DNA of 38,041 nt from Bacteroidales bacterium UBA5072 (GCA_002415855.1 DIAS01000188.1:23218-61258), one strand, 5' to 3'; shown: positions 7,048 to 16,797, counted from the stretch's first letter. The notes: generated by a model from the letters alone, not told the origin. A program made the numbers and translations.

Positions 7048-9531
7048 ATGAAATCCATCCTCCCATTTCTTAGTATTTTGCTTCTTCTTTCGTGCGAATT
7101 CCAGAATCCTGAAAGAAACAAACTCCTCATCAACGATCAGAACTACTTTGAGCTCCCAGGACTCAATGTTATGGTTTTTGAAGACATTTATCCCGAAGGC
7201 CACCAGGGAGGTATTGGGTTCATACAGCATGGCGTGCGGGTAGCAACGAACGGCGACGTCAGGCTGGAACTTACGCCAGGGCAGTTTCAACCGGTACCGG
7301 CGGTCGGAAAACGCACTGTGGATAAGAAGAGGAATGAAATATCCGTGAATCTCTGGTATCCCGATACAGCCATTAACCGCAAAGGTTTCAACCCGATTAT
7401 TTATCCCGATTTGCAATTTACATACAAGGTCAGGGTGGTTGGGGAAAAGAACTGTTTTAAGATATACGTGGATATGGATAAGCCAATACCGGCTGAATGG
7501 ATTGGAAAAATTGGCTTTAATCTTGAATTATATCCTGCAGACCTGTTTGGAAAAACATGGATCATGGATAAACAACGCGGATTCTTCCCTCCCTATGCCT
7601 TTGGCCCGGTAGAACTTGATGCCAATAAAGAAAGCCAGGCAATGCCCATGGCCATTGGCAGGAAGTTGATCGTTGCACCCGAAGCGGACCTTCAACGTTT
7701 CAGCATCGAAAGTACCACAGCCGACTTACAACTTCTGGACGGCAGGATTAAACACACAAATGGATGGTTTGTAGTGCGCTCGGCAATACCGGCCGGGGCA
7801 ACCAAAGGTGCAATTGAATGGACGGTGCAGGTGAACCGCATTCCGGGATGGAAAGCAGTACCGGTGGTACATGTTTCCCAGGTGGGTTATCATCCCAAGC
7901 AACCCAAAACGGCGGTTATCGAGTTGGATGCCAATGACCGGTTCATATACAATGCGAACCTTGTAAGATATGATTCATCGAACAAAGCAACCATTGTAAA
8001 GACTGTAAATCCTGCATCAGGGGGCAGATTCTTGCGATATGACTGCTATATATTTGATTTTACTGAAATTAACCGGGAGGGTGTCTATCAGGTTCAGTAC
8101 GGTGAGGTTCGTTCAAATCCATTTATCATTTCCAGGGACGTTTATAAAAGAAATATCTGGCAGCCTACCCTGGAAGTATTTCTGCCGGTTCAGATGTGCC
8201 ACATGCGCGTGGTTGATGCATACCGTGTATGGCACGGGGAGTGTCACCTCGATGATGCGCTGATGGCCCCCACGGATACCAATCATTTTGACGGATATCT
8301 GCAGGGCTCTTCCACACTGACAAAGTACAAACCGGGTGACAGGGTGCCTGGCCTTAACCGGGGCGGATGGCATGATGCCGGTGACGATGATCTACGGGTT
8401 GAGTCACAGGCGGGGACCGTACATCTGCTTTCTCTGGCCTGGGAAGAATTCAGACCCACACTCGATGTTACCTCCATCAACCAGGAAAGCAGACAGGTTA
8501 ACATTCATGTGCCTGATGGAAAGGAAGATATCCTTCAACAAATTGAGCACGGAGTTCTGTCCATACTTGGCGGCTATGAAAATATGGGCAGGCTGTATCG
8601 CGGAATAATCAGTCCAACCTTACAACAGTACACCATGGTGGGCGATGTAGCTAACCAGACAGACAACCTGAATTACAATAAGGCTGTCAGGTATAATGGC
8701 ACTTATGAAACGCATGCAGGTATCAAAGACGACCGGCTGGTCTTCACCGAGAAGAATCCCGGGCATGAATTCGATGCCATTATTGGCCTTGCTGCAGCAT
8801 CCAGGGCGTTGAAGGATTACGACAACGGTCTGGCCGACCGGTGCCGCACCGCAGCCGTCAGCCTTTGGCATCAGGAGAGAACCGTCGGACAATGGGATTT
8901 ATCACAGCAAATCAAAGCGGCTTCTGAGATGCTGCTTACCACCGGAGAGCCGGAATATCGTGATTTCCTGTTGCATATGACCGATTCCATTGCCAAAAGG
9001 ATTTCCTCTGTCGGCTGGATTGTGGTAAGAACCATACCGGTTATCAATAATGCCGGTTATAAGAACGCGATTGAACGGGCATTGAACGGGCTATCAAAGG
9101 AAATTACAGAACGGGGTCTGGAAACGCCTTACGGAGTACCTTACAAACCGCATATCTGGGGAGCAGGCTGGACTATCCAGGAATTTGGCGTGCACCAGTA
9201 CTACCTGGCAAAATTCTTTCCCAAATTGTTCAACAATGTGTCCATGTATGAAGCCCTGAACTTTGTCCTGGGTTTCCATCCGGGCGAAAACACCGCTTCA
9301 TTTGCTTCGGGTGTGGGTTCTAAATCAGTTACCAGGGCTTATGGCTATAATCGTGCGGACTATTCCTACATACCTGGCGGAGTAGTTTCAGGCACCGCAT
9401 TGATCAGGCCTGATTTCGCCGAATTAAAGGATTTTCCCTTCCTGTGGCAGCAAACTGAGTACGTTTTGGGGGGAGGGGAGAGCAATTTTCTGTTTTTGGT
9501 GCTGGCGGTTGACCATGTTTTATCAAAATAA
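7048..9531 (+). CDS. GH9 endoglucanase-type lipoprotein
   Basis: Predicted exported family 9 glycoside hydrolase cleaving beta-1,4-glucan by an inverting mechanism. The start was placed at 7048, giving 827 residues with a proper lipoprotein signal (LLLLSC, C16). An in-frame start at 6967 lies inside a hairpin and upstream of the likely promoter. Order: a unique N-terminal beta region (about 20-275), an Ig-like CelD_N-type domain beginning near PVVHVSQVGYHPKQPK, then the (alpha/alpha)6 catalytic domain. The motif GGWHDAGDDD supplies the catalytic-base aspartates D443 and D446. GGGESNFLFLV supplies the general acid E811 close to the C-terminus. All key residues are present. Endoglucanase, exoglucosidase and glucomannan activities all occur in GH9. 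Confidence 0.93.
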   Translation: MKSILPFLSILLLLSCEFQNPERNKLLINDQNYFELPGLNVMVFEDIYPEGHQGGIGFIQHGVRVATNGDVRLELTPGQFQPVPAVGKRTVDKKRNEISVNLWYPDTAINRKGFNPIIYPDLQFTYKVRVVGEKNCFKIYVDMDKPIPAEWIGKIGFNLELYPADLFGKTWIMDKQRGFFPPYAFGPVELDANKESQAMPMAIGRKLIVAPEADLQRFSIESTTADLQLLDGRIKHTNGWFVVRSAIPAGATKGAIEWTVQVNRIPGWKAVPVVHVSQVGYHPKQPKTAVIELDANDRFIYNANLVRYDSSNKATIVKTVNPASGGRFLRYDCYIFDFTEINREGVYQVQYGEVRSNPFIISRDVYKRNIWQPTLEVFLPVQMCHMRVVDAYRVWHGECHLDDALMAPTDTNHFDGYLQGSSTLTKYKPGDRVPGLNRGGWHDAGDDDLRVESQAGTVHLLSLAWEEFRPTLDVTSINQESRQVNIHVPDGKEDILQQIEHGVLSILGGYENMGRLYRGIISPTLQQYTMVGDVANQTDNLNYNKAVRYNGTYETHAGIKDDRLVFTEKNPGHEFDAIIGLAAASRALKDYDNGLADRCRTAAVSLWHQERTVGQWDLSQQIKAASEMLLTTGEPEYRDFLLHMTDSIAKRISSVGWIVVRTIPVINNAGYKNAIERALNGLSKEITERGLETPYGVPYKPHIWGAGWTIQEFGVHQYYLAKFFPKLFNNVSMYEALNFVLGFHPGENTASFASGVGSKSVTRAYGYNRADYSYIPGGVVSGTALIRPDFAELKDFPFLWQQTEYVLGGGESNFLFLVLAVDHVLSK

Positions 9532-9533
9532 GA

Positions 9534-9581
9534 AAATGTGCGAATGTGCAAATGTGCAAATGTGCGAATGTGCAAATGTGC
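9534..9581. repeat. 8-nt tandem repeat, six units
   Basis: Six consecutive octamers RAATGTGC (AAATGTGC or GAATGTGC) start three bases after the GH9 stop codon. The array differs in unit length from the heptamer array at 1-70. It is intergenic, has no spacers and may vary in copy number between strains. The rest of 9582-9720 shows only a weak TTTG/TAgtccTT promoter-like pair at 9610-9637. Confidence 0.9.
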
Positions 9582-9720
9582 ATCAATCAACTTGATAAAC
9601 TACCTAAAGTTTGCCCATCCATCTATAAATAGTCCTTAATTGCAGATTAGATTTTCATAGAAGCTGGCAGATGCAGAAATTGGAATCGCATTATAATTTC
9701 TAAATCTTAAAATCAAAACT

Positions 9721-10092
9721 ATGAAAAGGAAAGTGCTTATAGCATTAACAGCTTTGTTTACGCTGTTCCTTACTGTCACTGCCCAGCCTCCTCAGCCACC
9801 GTCACCCGAGGAAATGGCCAAACGGGAAACTGAACAGATGAAATCGGAGCTGAACCTCACTGCTGACCAGTTGACCAAGGTCGAGGCCATCAACCTGAAG
9901 TATGCACAGAAAATGGGCGAAATGTTCCAGCAGGGACCCGGGGGTGATTTTGCAGAGATGCAGAAAAAGATGCTGGAAATAGATAACCAGAAAAGAGCTG
10001 AATTTTCAAAGATCCTGACAGCTGATCAGCTGAAAAAGTATGATGTTATGGTGGCAGAACAGCGTAAAAATATGCCGGGACCGCCGATGTAA
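9721..10092 (+). CDS. Small secreted Spy/CpxP-like protein
   Basis: A 123-residue exported protein with a cleavable signal peptide (MKRKVLIALTALFTLFLTVTAQ) followed by a Pro-rich linker (PPQPPSPEE). Two copies of an LTxDQLxK motif occur (LTADQLTKVEAINLKYAQKM and LTADQLKKYDVM), separated by a Gln/Met-rich helical stretch. This pattern is typical of small periplasmic helical proteins related to Spy/CpxP (LTxxQ motif), which act as chaperones or envelope-stress sensors. The exact role here is unknown. It stands alone, with about 190 nt upstream and 270 nt downstream free of genes. Confidence 0.8.
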   Translation: MKRKVLIALTALFTLFLTVTAQPPQPPSPEEMAKRETEQMKSELNLTADQLTKVEAINLKYAQKMGEMFQQGPGGDFAEMQKKMLEIDNQKRAEFSKILTADQLKKYDVMVAEQRKNMPGPPM

Positions 10093-10140
10093 AATTTGTA
10101 GCAGGAAGAATATCATTAAGATCATACCTTGGTCCCGCGG

Positions 10141-10167
10141 CCAGGCCTAGTATACAACTACGCCTGG
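10141..10167. repeat. Intergenic hairpin after the Spy-like gene
   Basis: CCAGGC (10141-10146) pairs with GCCTGG (10162-10167), with inner TAGT/ACTA pairs and one C-C mismatch. It begins 48 nt after the Spy-like stop codon. No U-tract follows, so it is not a canonical terminator. Nothing else was identified in the 270-nt gap 10093-10362. Confidence 0.5.
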
Positions 10168-10362
10168 CAGTAATGATCCTGCAAAATCGTCGGATCTCCT
10201 GGTACCTGATAAATTTTGAATGCTATAATAATCTGATCCATTGGATGGAATGGGCTAGACAGGAGTATACTTATGTAACATCGGGCTATTCAGCGGTGAA
10301 ATAGGGACATTTGTCGATTTAGTTTTATAGTAAAAGGCAATTGGTTTTATTTTGCCGCAATA

Positions 10363-12615
10363 ATGACCAGTATGTATCATCGGATTAACAGAATTCTATT
10401 TTACACCGCTTTGCTCATCTTCATCCGGATTTCAGTTTCTGCTGCTGAACCTCAGAAAATCTTCCGGATGACAAAACAAATTGACTTCGATGGATCCCCC
10501 TTCGAGGATGCCTGGAATGAACCGGAACATCTCCCGCTGGTGATGCACCGCCCTGATTTTGGTTCCAGGCCAAGTGAGGTGAGCGAAGTAATGATCACCT
10601 ATGATGAGGAGTTTTTATGGGTAGGGGCCCGGTTGTTTACAAAGGATCCACAGTCGATCAGATCGACGAGCAAGAAAAGGGATGAACAATCACGCAATTC
10701 AGATGCTTTTGCGATCATTCTGGATACTTTTGACGACAATGAAAATGCCCTGGCCTTTGGCACCATGCCATCGGGGCTTAGGTTTGATTATACGGTAGCA
10801 AACGATGCCAACATGTCGAGTGGCGCTGCACCAGGTACACCAGGTGGCGGAACCATGAACATCAGCTGGAATACTTTCTGGGATGTAAAAACCTCCCGGG
10901 ATGACAAAGGGTGGTATGTTGAGATGCGCATTCCATTTTCGAGCCTGCGGTTTCAACCTTCGGGTGATAAAGTAACCATGGGCCTGATCATCAACCGTGC
11001 CATCAGTTACAGGAATGAGTTGGATACCTATCCCGAGATAGACCCTAAGTATGGCATGATGGCTTCCATCAAACCTTCTTTGGCAGCGCCCATTGAATTT
11101 GCCGACGTGCGACCGGGGAAACCCGTATATGTCTCGCCTTATACCAAGGCCGGATATACGAGTGATAATACGTTAAACAATGAAGGGACCGATTATGTGT
11201 CAGATAAAAGCCCGCATTTCGATGCCGGCCTTGATGTAAAATATAACCTGACCAGCAATCTCACCATGGACCTCACGGTAAACACCGATTTCGCCCAGGT
11301 GGAGGCCGATGACCAACAGGTAAACCTGACCCGGTACTCTTTGTTCTTCCCTGAAAAACGACTTTTCTTTCAGGAAAGATCGAGCATATTCAGCTATAAC
11401 CTGGGTGGCCCGTCTGATATGTTCTATAGCAGGAGGATCGGTATAGAAGACGGGACGCCGATAAGGATTTATGGCGGTGCCAAGGTAATTGGCCGTGCAG
11501 GTAAGTGGGATATCGGGTTTCTTGATATGCAGACGGAGGTTTTTGATACCGTGCCGTCAAATAATTTCGGTGTGGCCAGATTACGCCGTCAGGTTTTTAA
11601 TCCTAACTCCTATGTGGGTGGACTTGTGACATCGAAAGCCGGCGCAGACGGAAGCTATGACCTTTCCTATGGCCTGGATGGTATTATCCGGATTTTCGGG
11701 GACGATTACCTGGATCTGAAACTCGCTCAGAATTTCAACAACAACAAGGATTTTGATTTGACCTCGATGACCCCGACTTTTCTCAGGACCAACTGGGAAA
11801 GAAGGTCCGACAAAGGCTTTTCCTACAACCTCACTTATTCCTATTCCGGGGAACAGTTCGATCCCCAGATAGGATTCCTGAGGTATACCGGGGTGCAGGG
11901 ATTCGAAAGCGAATTCAGGTACGGCTGGCTCCCCGGGAGTGAATCCCGGGTATTCCGTACTTCGGTAACCCTTCAGGCTAACCGGATATCGAGGTTGGCT
12001 GATGGCAGGATTGAGAACATAACCCTGTCTCCCGGATACGAGATCTTTACCAAATCGGGCCTGGGGGGTATATTTATGCTGAAATATAACCAGGAAGGCG
12101 TTAAGGAAGATTTTAACCTAACCGATGAAGTGATGGTACTTGCCGGAGATTATAGTTTTTACAGCTTCGAAGCCATGATCTTCACACCGCAGTCGAAACC
12201 CTATAGCAGCATGATCATGCTGTCGAGCGGGCAGTATTATGACGGGAATAAATTCAGTGTGATGGTCAGTCCTGTCATGAGCATTTCCCAGAGCCTCCAG
12301 ATTACTGGCGGGTACCAGTACAGCTATGTGAATTTTAAAGAGAGGGAGCAAAAGCTGATCAGTCATGTAATTAACATGAAGGTGCTGTACATGTTTAACA
12401 CCAAACTTTCAGCCAGCATGCTGGTACAATATAATAATTCCGATAATGTGCTTGTCGGTAATTTCAGGCTCAGGTACAATCCGAAGGAGGGGAATGATTT
12501 TTACCTGGTTTATGATGAAAACCGGAATACCGGTGACAGTCACATGCTTCCCGAGCCTCCGTCCTACTACAGCCGGTCAGTGGTTGTCAAGTACACGCAT
12601 ACCTTCAGATTATAA
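10363..12615 (+). CDS. CBM9-like/DUF5916 outer-membrane protein
   Basis: A 750-residue exported protein with signal peptide residues 1-28 (cleavage near SVSAAEP). Residues about 35-235 resemble the carbohydrate-binding family 9-like domain (IDFDGSPFEDAWNEPE ... WDVKTSRDDKGWYVEMRIPF). The remainder matches the DUF5916 type, with alternating short beta strands. It contains the characteristic TVNTDFAQVEADDQQVNLTR and SLFFPEKRLFFQERSS motifs. The C-terminus ends in an aromatic residue pattern (VVKYTHTFRL) suited to an outer-membrane beta barrel. Function is not established; glycan binding or transport across the outer membrane is plausible from context. An alternative ATG lies three codons downstream. 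The next GH3 gene starts 36 nt later, so they are likely co-transcribed. Confidence 0.85.
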   Translation: MTSMYHRINRILFYTALLIFIRISVSAAEPQKIFRMTKQIDFDGSPFEDAWNEPEHLPLVMHRPDFGSRPSEVSEVMITYDEEFLWVGARLFTKDPQSIRSTSKKRDEQSRNSDAFAIILDTFDDNENALAFGTMPSGLRFDYTVANDANMSSGAAPGTPGGGTMNISWNTFWDVKTSRDDKGWYVEMRIPFSSLRFQPSGDKVTMGLIINRAISYRNELDTYPEIDPKYGMMASIKPSLAAPIEFADVRPGKPVYVSPYTKAGYTSDNTLNNEGTDYVSDKSPHFDAGLDVKYNLTSNLTMDLTVNTDFAQVEADDQQVNLTRYSLFFPEKRLFFQERSSIFSYNLGGPSDMFYSRRIGIEDGTPIRIYGGAKVIGRAGKWDIGFLDMQTEVFDTVPSNNFGVARLRRQVFNPNSYVGGLVTSKAGADGSYDLSYGLDGIIRIFGDDYLDLKLAQNFNNNKDFDLTSMTPTFLRTNWERRSDKGFSYNLTYSYSGEQFDPQIGFLRYTGVQGFESEFRYGWLPGSESRVFRTSVTLQANRISRLADGRIENITLSPGYEIFTKSGLGGIFMLKYNQEGVKEDFNLTDEVMVLAGDYSFYSFEAMIFTPQSKPYSSMIMLSSGQYYDGNKFSVMVSPVMSISQSLQITGGYQYSYVNFKEREQKLISHVINMKVLYMFNTKLSASMLVQYNNSDNVLVGNFRLRYNPKEGNDFYLVYDENRNTGDSHMLPEPPSYYSRSVVVKYTHTFRL

Positions 12616-12651
12616 TCAAAGGCGTACGAACTTAAAATTGGAGATATTACT

Positions 12652-15096
12652 ATGAAGAACGTAAAAATTTCTGTTTTGACTGTAACAGTCGCTTTGTGGA
12701 TTATTTCACCTACATCGCTATTGGCCCAGGCACCTCAGGCACCTGTGCTGGGGAAGGCTTCTGTAAAACAAGTTGTCGCTGCCATGACGCTTGAAGAAAA
12801 AGCCCATCTGTTAGTGGGCACCGGTATGAATTTCCCGATGCCGCCGTCAGGCGCTCCTGGTGCTCCTGGTGGTCCGGGTGGTCCCCCTGCTCCGGGTACT
12901 CCTGCCGCTCCCTCAGGTCCGGTCATCGGACAAACCAAATCCATTGTTGATGGGGCCGCCGGAACTACATACGGGATTGAGCGTCTTGGCATCAATCCTT
13001 CTGTACTTGCTGACGGCCCTGCAGGCCTGCGCATCAGTCCCACCCGCCAGAACGACAATAATACCTACTATTGCACGGCATTTCCCGTTGCCACCCTGCT
13101 GGCTTCCACATGGAACACAGAGCTGGTCGGTCAGGTCGGCCAGGCTATGGGAAGTGAGGTGCTGGAATATGGGATTGACGTGATCCTGGGACCAGGCATG
13201 AACATCCAGCGTAATCCTCTTTGCGGCAGGAACTTTGAATACTACTCGGAGGATCCTTACGTTACCGGCAAAATAGCTGCAGCCATGGTCAACGGTGTGG
13301 AATCAAAAGGTGTCGGTACTTCCGTCAAGCATTTTACGGCCAACAATGCCGAGACCAACAGGAACACGTTGAATGTCAATGTAAGTGAAAGAGCCATGCG
13401 CGAAATATACCTGGAGGGTTTCAGGATCGCGGTTCAGGAAGCACAGCCCTGGACAGTCATGTCGTCATACAATCTTTTAAACGGCACTTATACCTCGGAG
13501 AGTTATGACCTCCTGACAAAGATTCTCAGGAATGACTGGGGTTTTAAAGGTTATGTCATGACCGACTGGATGGGAGGCAAGGATGCCGTTGCCCAGATGA
13601 AAGCCGGGAACGACCTGCTGATGCCGGGAAATCCCAGCCAGACCGAGGCCATCATAAAAGCTGTTCAGGAAGGCAGGCTTGACGTCAGCGTCTTGGATCA
13701 GAATTTGGAAAGGATTCTTAACATCATAATGCAAGGACCGCGTTTCAAGGGATATAAGTATTCCAACAAGCCCGATCTGAAAGCCAATGCCGAAGTTACA
13801 CGGCAGGCAGCCACCGAAGGCATGGTATTGCTGAAGAATGACAGTGCCGCGCTTCCTCTGGCTAGTTCAGTAAAGAAAATTTCTGTTTTTGGCAATTCAT
13901 CCTATGAGATCATTACCGGTGGAACCGGGAGCGGGGATGTCAATGAAGCTTACAGTGTTTCATTGGTAGAAGGTCTTGAAAAAGCCGGCTATACCATTAA
14001 CGGGAATCTTCAGAACATGTATAAGGGTTATCTCGAAGCCACAAAGGAAGGAAGGCCCAAAAGACAGGGATTTATGGCAATGATGGGTTCAGACCCGATT
14101 GCCGAATTTGCCATCAACGAGGGTCTTGCAAACAGCATGGCCGCCATTTCCGACGCTGCCATTATCACCATTGGGCGGAATTCAGGTGAAGGCCGCGACC
14201 GCTCAAGCGGCGAGGGAGATTTTAAGCTTAGTCCCGCTGAATATAACCTGATCAAACTGGTATCCGCTGCATTCCAGGCTAAGGGCAAGAAAGCCATAGT
14301 CATTCTTAACGTGGGTGGTGTTGTTGAGACTGCCAGCTGGAAAGCATTGCCCAATGCCATATTACTGGCATGGCAAGCCGGCCAGGAATCAGGAAATTCA
14401 ATTGCTGATATCATCAGCGGGAAGGCCAATCCGTCAGGCAAACTCGCCGTGACCTTTCCGGCTGACTATAAGGATGTCCCCTCTGCAGAAACATTCCCGG
14501 GTAAGGAACTGCCGTCAGATCAGCCCAAAGACAACAGCCCTCGTGGATTTATGCGCGGCAGCCCGGCAGAGGACACTTATTTTGAAGGCATATATGTAGG
14601 CTACCGTTTCTATGAAACCTTCAGGGTAAAACCATCCTATGAATTCGGCTACGGGCTTTCCTTTACTGATTTTACCTACAGCAATCTTAAACTGAGCTCC
14701 GCAAGATTCAACGGCAAAATAACCGTTACCGTAGAAGTCAGGAATGCAGGCAAGATCGCAGGAAAAGAAGTCGCACAGCTTTACCTGAGCGCGCCGGCCA
14801 AAAAACTCGACAAGCCTGCCATTGAGCTAAAAGGTTTCAGCAAAACCAGGTTGTTGCAGCCCGGTGAAACACAAACCCTGACATTCGTAATTGATGCCCG
14901 CAGCCTGGCTTCCTTTGATCCCTCGGCTTCCTCCTGGATTGCCGATGCCGGTGCTTATACCGTGAAAGTCGGATCATCATCAAAGGACATCCGGCAGAGT
15001 GCATCCTTTACGCTGACAAAGGATATTACCGTGAAAAAGGAAAGCGTAGCCCTTGTTCCGGCTAAAAAGATCAATGAATTAAGCTCTAAAATGTAA
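12652..15096 (+). CDS. GH3 beta-glucosidase-type, exported, with Gly/Pro-rich insert
   Basis: An 814-residue family 3 glycoside hydrolase. The signal peptide is of the non-lipidated type (cleavage near LLAQA, residue 26). The barrel contains GPGMNIQRNPLCGRNFEYYS, KHFTANNAETNR and GYVMTDWMGG, with D305 as predicted nucleophile. The second domain carries IGRNSGEGRDR, a typical position of the acid/base glutamate. A fibronectin-III-like C-terminal domain follows from about residue 675 to 785 (EVAQLYLSAP ... LKGFSKTRLLQPGE). Unusually, residues 62-90 form a Gly-Ala-Pro-rich, collagen-like stretch between the first helix and the barrel. It is closely related to the lipoprotein GH3 at 35866. It lies between the DUF5916 gene (36 nt) and the esterase (7 nt), consistent with one operon. 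Confidence 0.93.
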   Translation: MKNVKISVLTVTVALWIISPTSLLAQAPQAPVLGKASVKQVVAAMTLEEKAHLLVGTGMNFPMPPSGAPGAPGGPGGPPAPGTPAAPSGPVIGQTKSIVDGAAGTTYGIERLGINPSVLADGPAGLRISPTRQNDNNTYYCTAFPVATLLASTWNTELVGQVGQAMGSEVLEYGIDVILGPGMNIQRNPLCGRNFEYYSEDPYVTGKIAAAMVNGVESKGVGTSVKHFTANNAETNRNTLNVNVSERAMREIYLEGFRIAVQEAQPWTVMSSYNLLNGTYTSESYDLLTKILRNDWGFKGYVMTDWMGGKDAVAQMKAGNDLLMPGNPSQTEAIIKAVQEGRLDVSVLDQNLERILNIIMQGPRFKGYKYSNKPDLKANAEVTRQAATEGMVLLKNDSAALPLASSVKKISVFGNSSYEIITGGTGSGDVNEAYSVSLVEGLEKAGYTINGNLQNMYKGYLEATKEGRPKRQGFMAMMGSDPIAEFAINEGLANSMAAISDAAIITIGRNSGEGRDRSSGEGDFKLSPAEYNLIKLVSAAFQAKGKKAIVILNVGGVVETASWKALPNAILLAWQAGQESGNSIADIISGKANPSGKLAVTFPADYKDVPSAETFPGKELPSDQPKDNSPRGFMRGSPAEDTYFEGIYVGYRFYETFRVKPSYEFGYGLSFTDFTYSNLKLSSARFNGKITVTVEVRNAGKIAGKEVAQLYLSAPAKKLDKPAIELKGFSKTRLLQPGETQTLTFVIDARSLASFDPSASSWIADAGAYTVKVGSSSKDIRQSASFTLTKDITVKKESVALVPAKKINELSSKM

Positions 15097-15103
15097 TACC
15101 ACT

Positions 15104-16675
15104 ATGAAACACCTTGTCCTCCCTTTGACAGTCGTGCTGCTGATGGCTTGTTCCTCCATGCAGCAAGGTAAAAGCAGTAAAAACATCGATATTACAGCTG
15201 TAAACACGGAGGCCGGGATTGTTTCCGGAGTGCGCGGAGGGGATGGAAGTGTCAGTATTTTCAAAGGCATACCCTTCGCGGCACCTCCTGTGGGAGAACT
15301 TCGTTGGAAACCACCTGTACCTGCTTCCCATTGGGAGGGTATACGCAAATGCGATGTTTTCCCGCCCAGTGCCATGCAAAACAAGCCGGCACCCTTTGCC
15401 ATGTGGACGAAAGAATTTATGGCGCCCGAAGAACCCCTGAGCGAGGACTGTCTTTATCTGAATCTGTGGACGGCTGCTAAAAATTCGGATGAAAAGCGTC
15501 CGGTGATCGTGTGGATCCACGGAGGTGCCTTCACCGGCGGATCCGGATCAGTGCCGCTTTACGACGGAGAAGAAATGGCCAGAAAAGGGGTGGTGTTTAT
15601 CACCATAAATTATCGCCTCGGAGTTTTTGGCTTCCTTGCACATCCGGATTTGTCGAAAGAATCACCCGACAAAGTTTCCGGGAACTATGGAATACTGGAT
15701 CAGATCGCCGCGCTGCAATGGGTCCGGAACAATGTTGCCGCCTTTGGCGGTGATCCGAAACGGGTGACCATTGCAGGTCAATCAGCCGGTTCATTCAGTG
15801 TGAATGCGCTCATGGTATCACCGCTGGCTAAAGGACTGTTTCACAGGGCTATCGGTCAGAGCGGCGGAATGTTTGGCAGGGAGCCTGGGTTAGAGCGGAG
15901 CCTTGAAGAAGCGGAACAGGCAGGTCTTAAGTTTACTGCTTCGTTGAATGTTACTTCGCTGGCTGAACTCAGGAAAAAAACCACCGAGGAGGTTATGAAG
16001 GCTGGCGGGAGATCGGGCATTGTTATCGACGGATATGTCATACCGCCTTCCTATGCTACTTTTGAAGCCGGAAAACAGCACGACGTTCCCCTGATCAGCG
16101 GCTGGAATGCTGATGACGGAGTATCTTTCGGACCTCCTGCAAAGGCAGAAACCTTCAAAGCCGAAGCTGAAAAGAAGTATGGCGAAATGACAGGTGAATT
16201 CCTGAAATTATTCCCGGCAGGTTCCGATGAAGAAGCCGGGAAATCTCAAAAACTGCAGAGTGTACTTGCTTTTGGCTGGCAAAACTACTGCTGGGCAGCT
16301 ATGCAAACTAAAACAGGGAAAAACAAGGCATATCTTTATTTTTTCACGCATGTCCCTCCCGGGGAACCCAATTACGGAGCTTTTCACTCGGCTGAATTCG
16401 GATATGCCTTGAATAACCTGAAATACTGGAATAAACCATTTGTGGATTGGGATTTTCAGCTTGCCGACATCATGTCATCCTACTGGGTGAATTTTGCTGC
16501 CACCGGCAACCCCAATGGAGCCGGATTGCCGGAATGGCCCGCATTTACACCGCAAAATACAAGGGTCATGGAATTTGGCGAAAAAGCCGGGAATATAAGC
16601 CTTCCGTACGCGGAACAGCTGGGTTTCATCGACCGGTTCCAGGCGGCAACACGGAGCGCAAAAAAAGGTAAGTAG
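15104..16675 (+). CDS. Type-B carboxylesterase, lipoprotein
   Basis: A 523-residue alpha/beta hydrolase of the carboxylesterase type-B (COesterase) family, predicted to remove acyl groups from esters. The lipobox LLMACS (C16) suggests envelope anchoring. Motifs in order: FKGIPFAAPPVGELRW, EDCLYLNLW, oxyanion-hole WIHGGAF, nucleophile elbow IAGQSAGS (S227; the family usually has ESAG), GWNADDG and FHSAEFGY (H428). The acidic triad member, normally Glu in a DEG motif, appears here as D338. It starts 7 nt after the GH3 stop codon, so it is almost certainly translated from the same mRNA. De-acetylation of hemicellulose or cleavage of phenolic esters would fit the context, but the substrate is not determined. 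Confidence 0.9.
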   Translation: MKHLVLPLTVVLLMACSSMQQGKSSKNIDITAVNTEAGIVSGVRGGDGSVSIFKGIPFAAPPVGELRWKPPVPASHWEGIRKCDVFPPSAMQNKPAPFAMWTKEFMAPEEPLSEDCLYLNLWTAAKNSDEKRPVIVWIHGGAFTGGSGSVPLYDGEEMARKGVVFITINYRLGVFGFLAHPDLSKESPDKVSGNYGILDQIAALQWVRNNVAAFGGDPKRVTIAGQSAGSFSVNALMVSPLAKGLFHRAIGQSGGMFGREPGLERSLEEAEQAGLKFTASLNVTSLAELRKKTTEEVMKAGGRSGIVIDGYVIPPSYATFEAGKQHDVPLISGWNADDGVSFGPPAKAETFKAEAEKKYGEMTGEFLKLFPAGSDEEAGKSQKLQSVLAFGWQNYCWAAMQTKTGKNKAYLYFFTHVPPGEPNYGAFHSAEFGYALNNLKYWNKPFVDWDFQLADIMSSYWVNFAATGNPNGAGLPEWPAFTPQNTRVMEFGEKAGNISLPYAEQLGFIDRFQAATRSAKKGK

Positions 16676-16697
16676 AGGTTGTATAAAGTCTTTTATT

Positions 16698-16730
16698 GTT
16701 ATGCTGAGCGTGGTGAAGAACTGTGCTCAC
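16698..16730. repeat. Degenerate REP-like element between convergent genes
   Basis: GTTATGCTGAGCG...AAGAACTGTGCTCAC resembles the Bacteroidota palindrome family seen in better form at 1636-1664. TGAGC pairs with GCTCA around a loop. It lies between the esterase stop and the convergent transporter stop. No strong intrinsic terminator was found in the same 122-nt gap. Confidence 0.35.
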
Positions 16731-16797
16731 ATACGCAGAAGGACTGTTATGAACATACCCCTGGTACCAACTCTATTTATTCTGCTGTTGAAAAGTC

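Noticed and set aside
9366..9590. Minus-strand reading frames rich in HLHIRTF-like repeats
   Set aside because: They are translations of the octamer satellite and of the GH9 antisense strand, without start or domain support.
10171..10186. Shared ATGATCCTGCAAA string with 28656-28668
   Set aside because: The match is only 13 bases and the flanks do not align, so it is likely chance.
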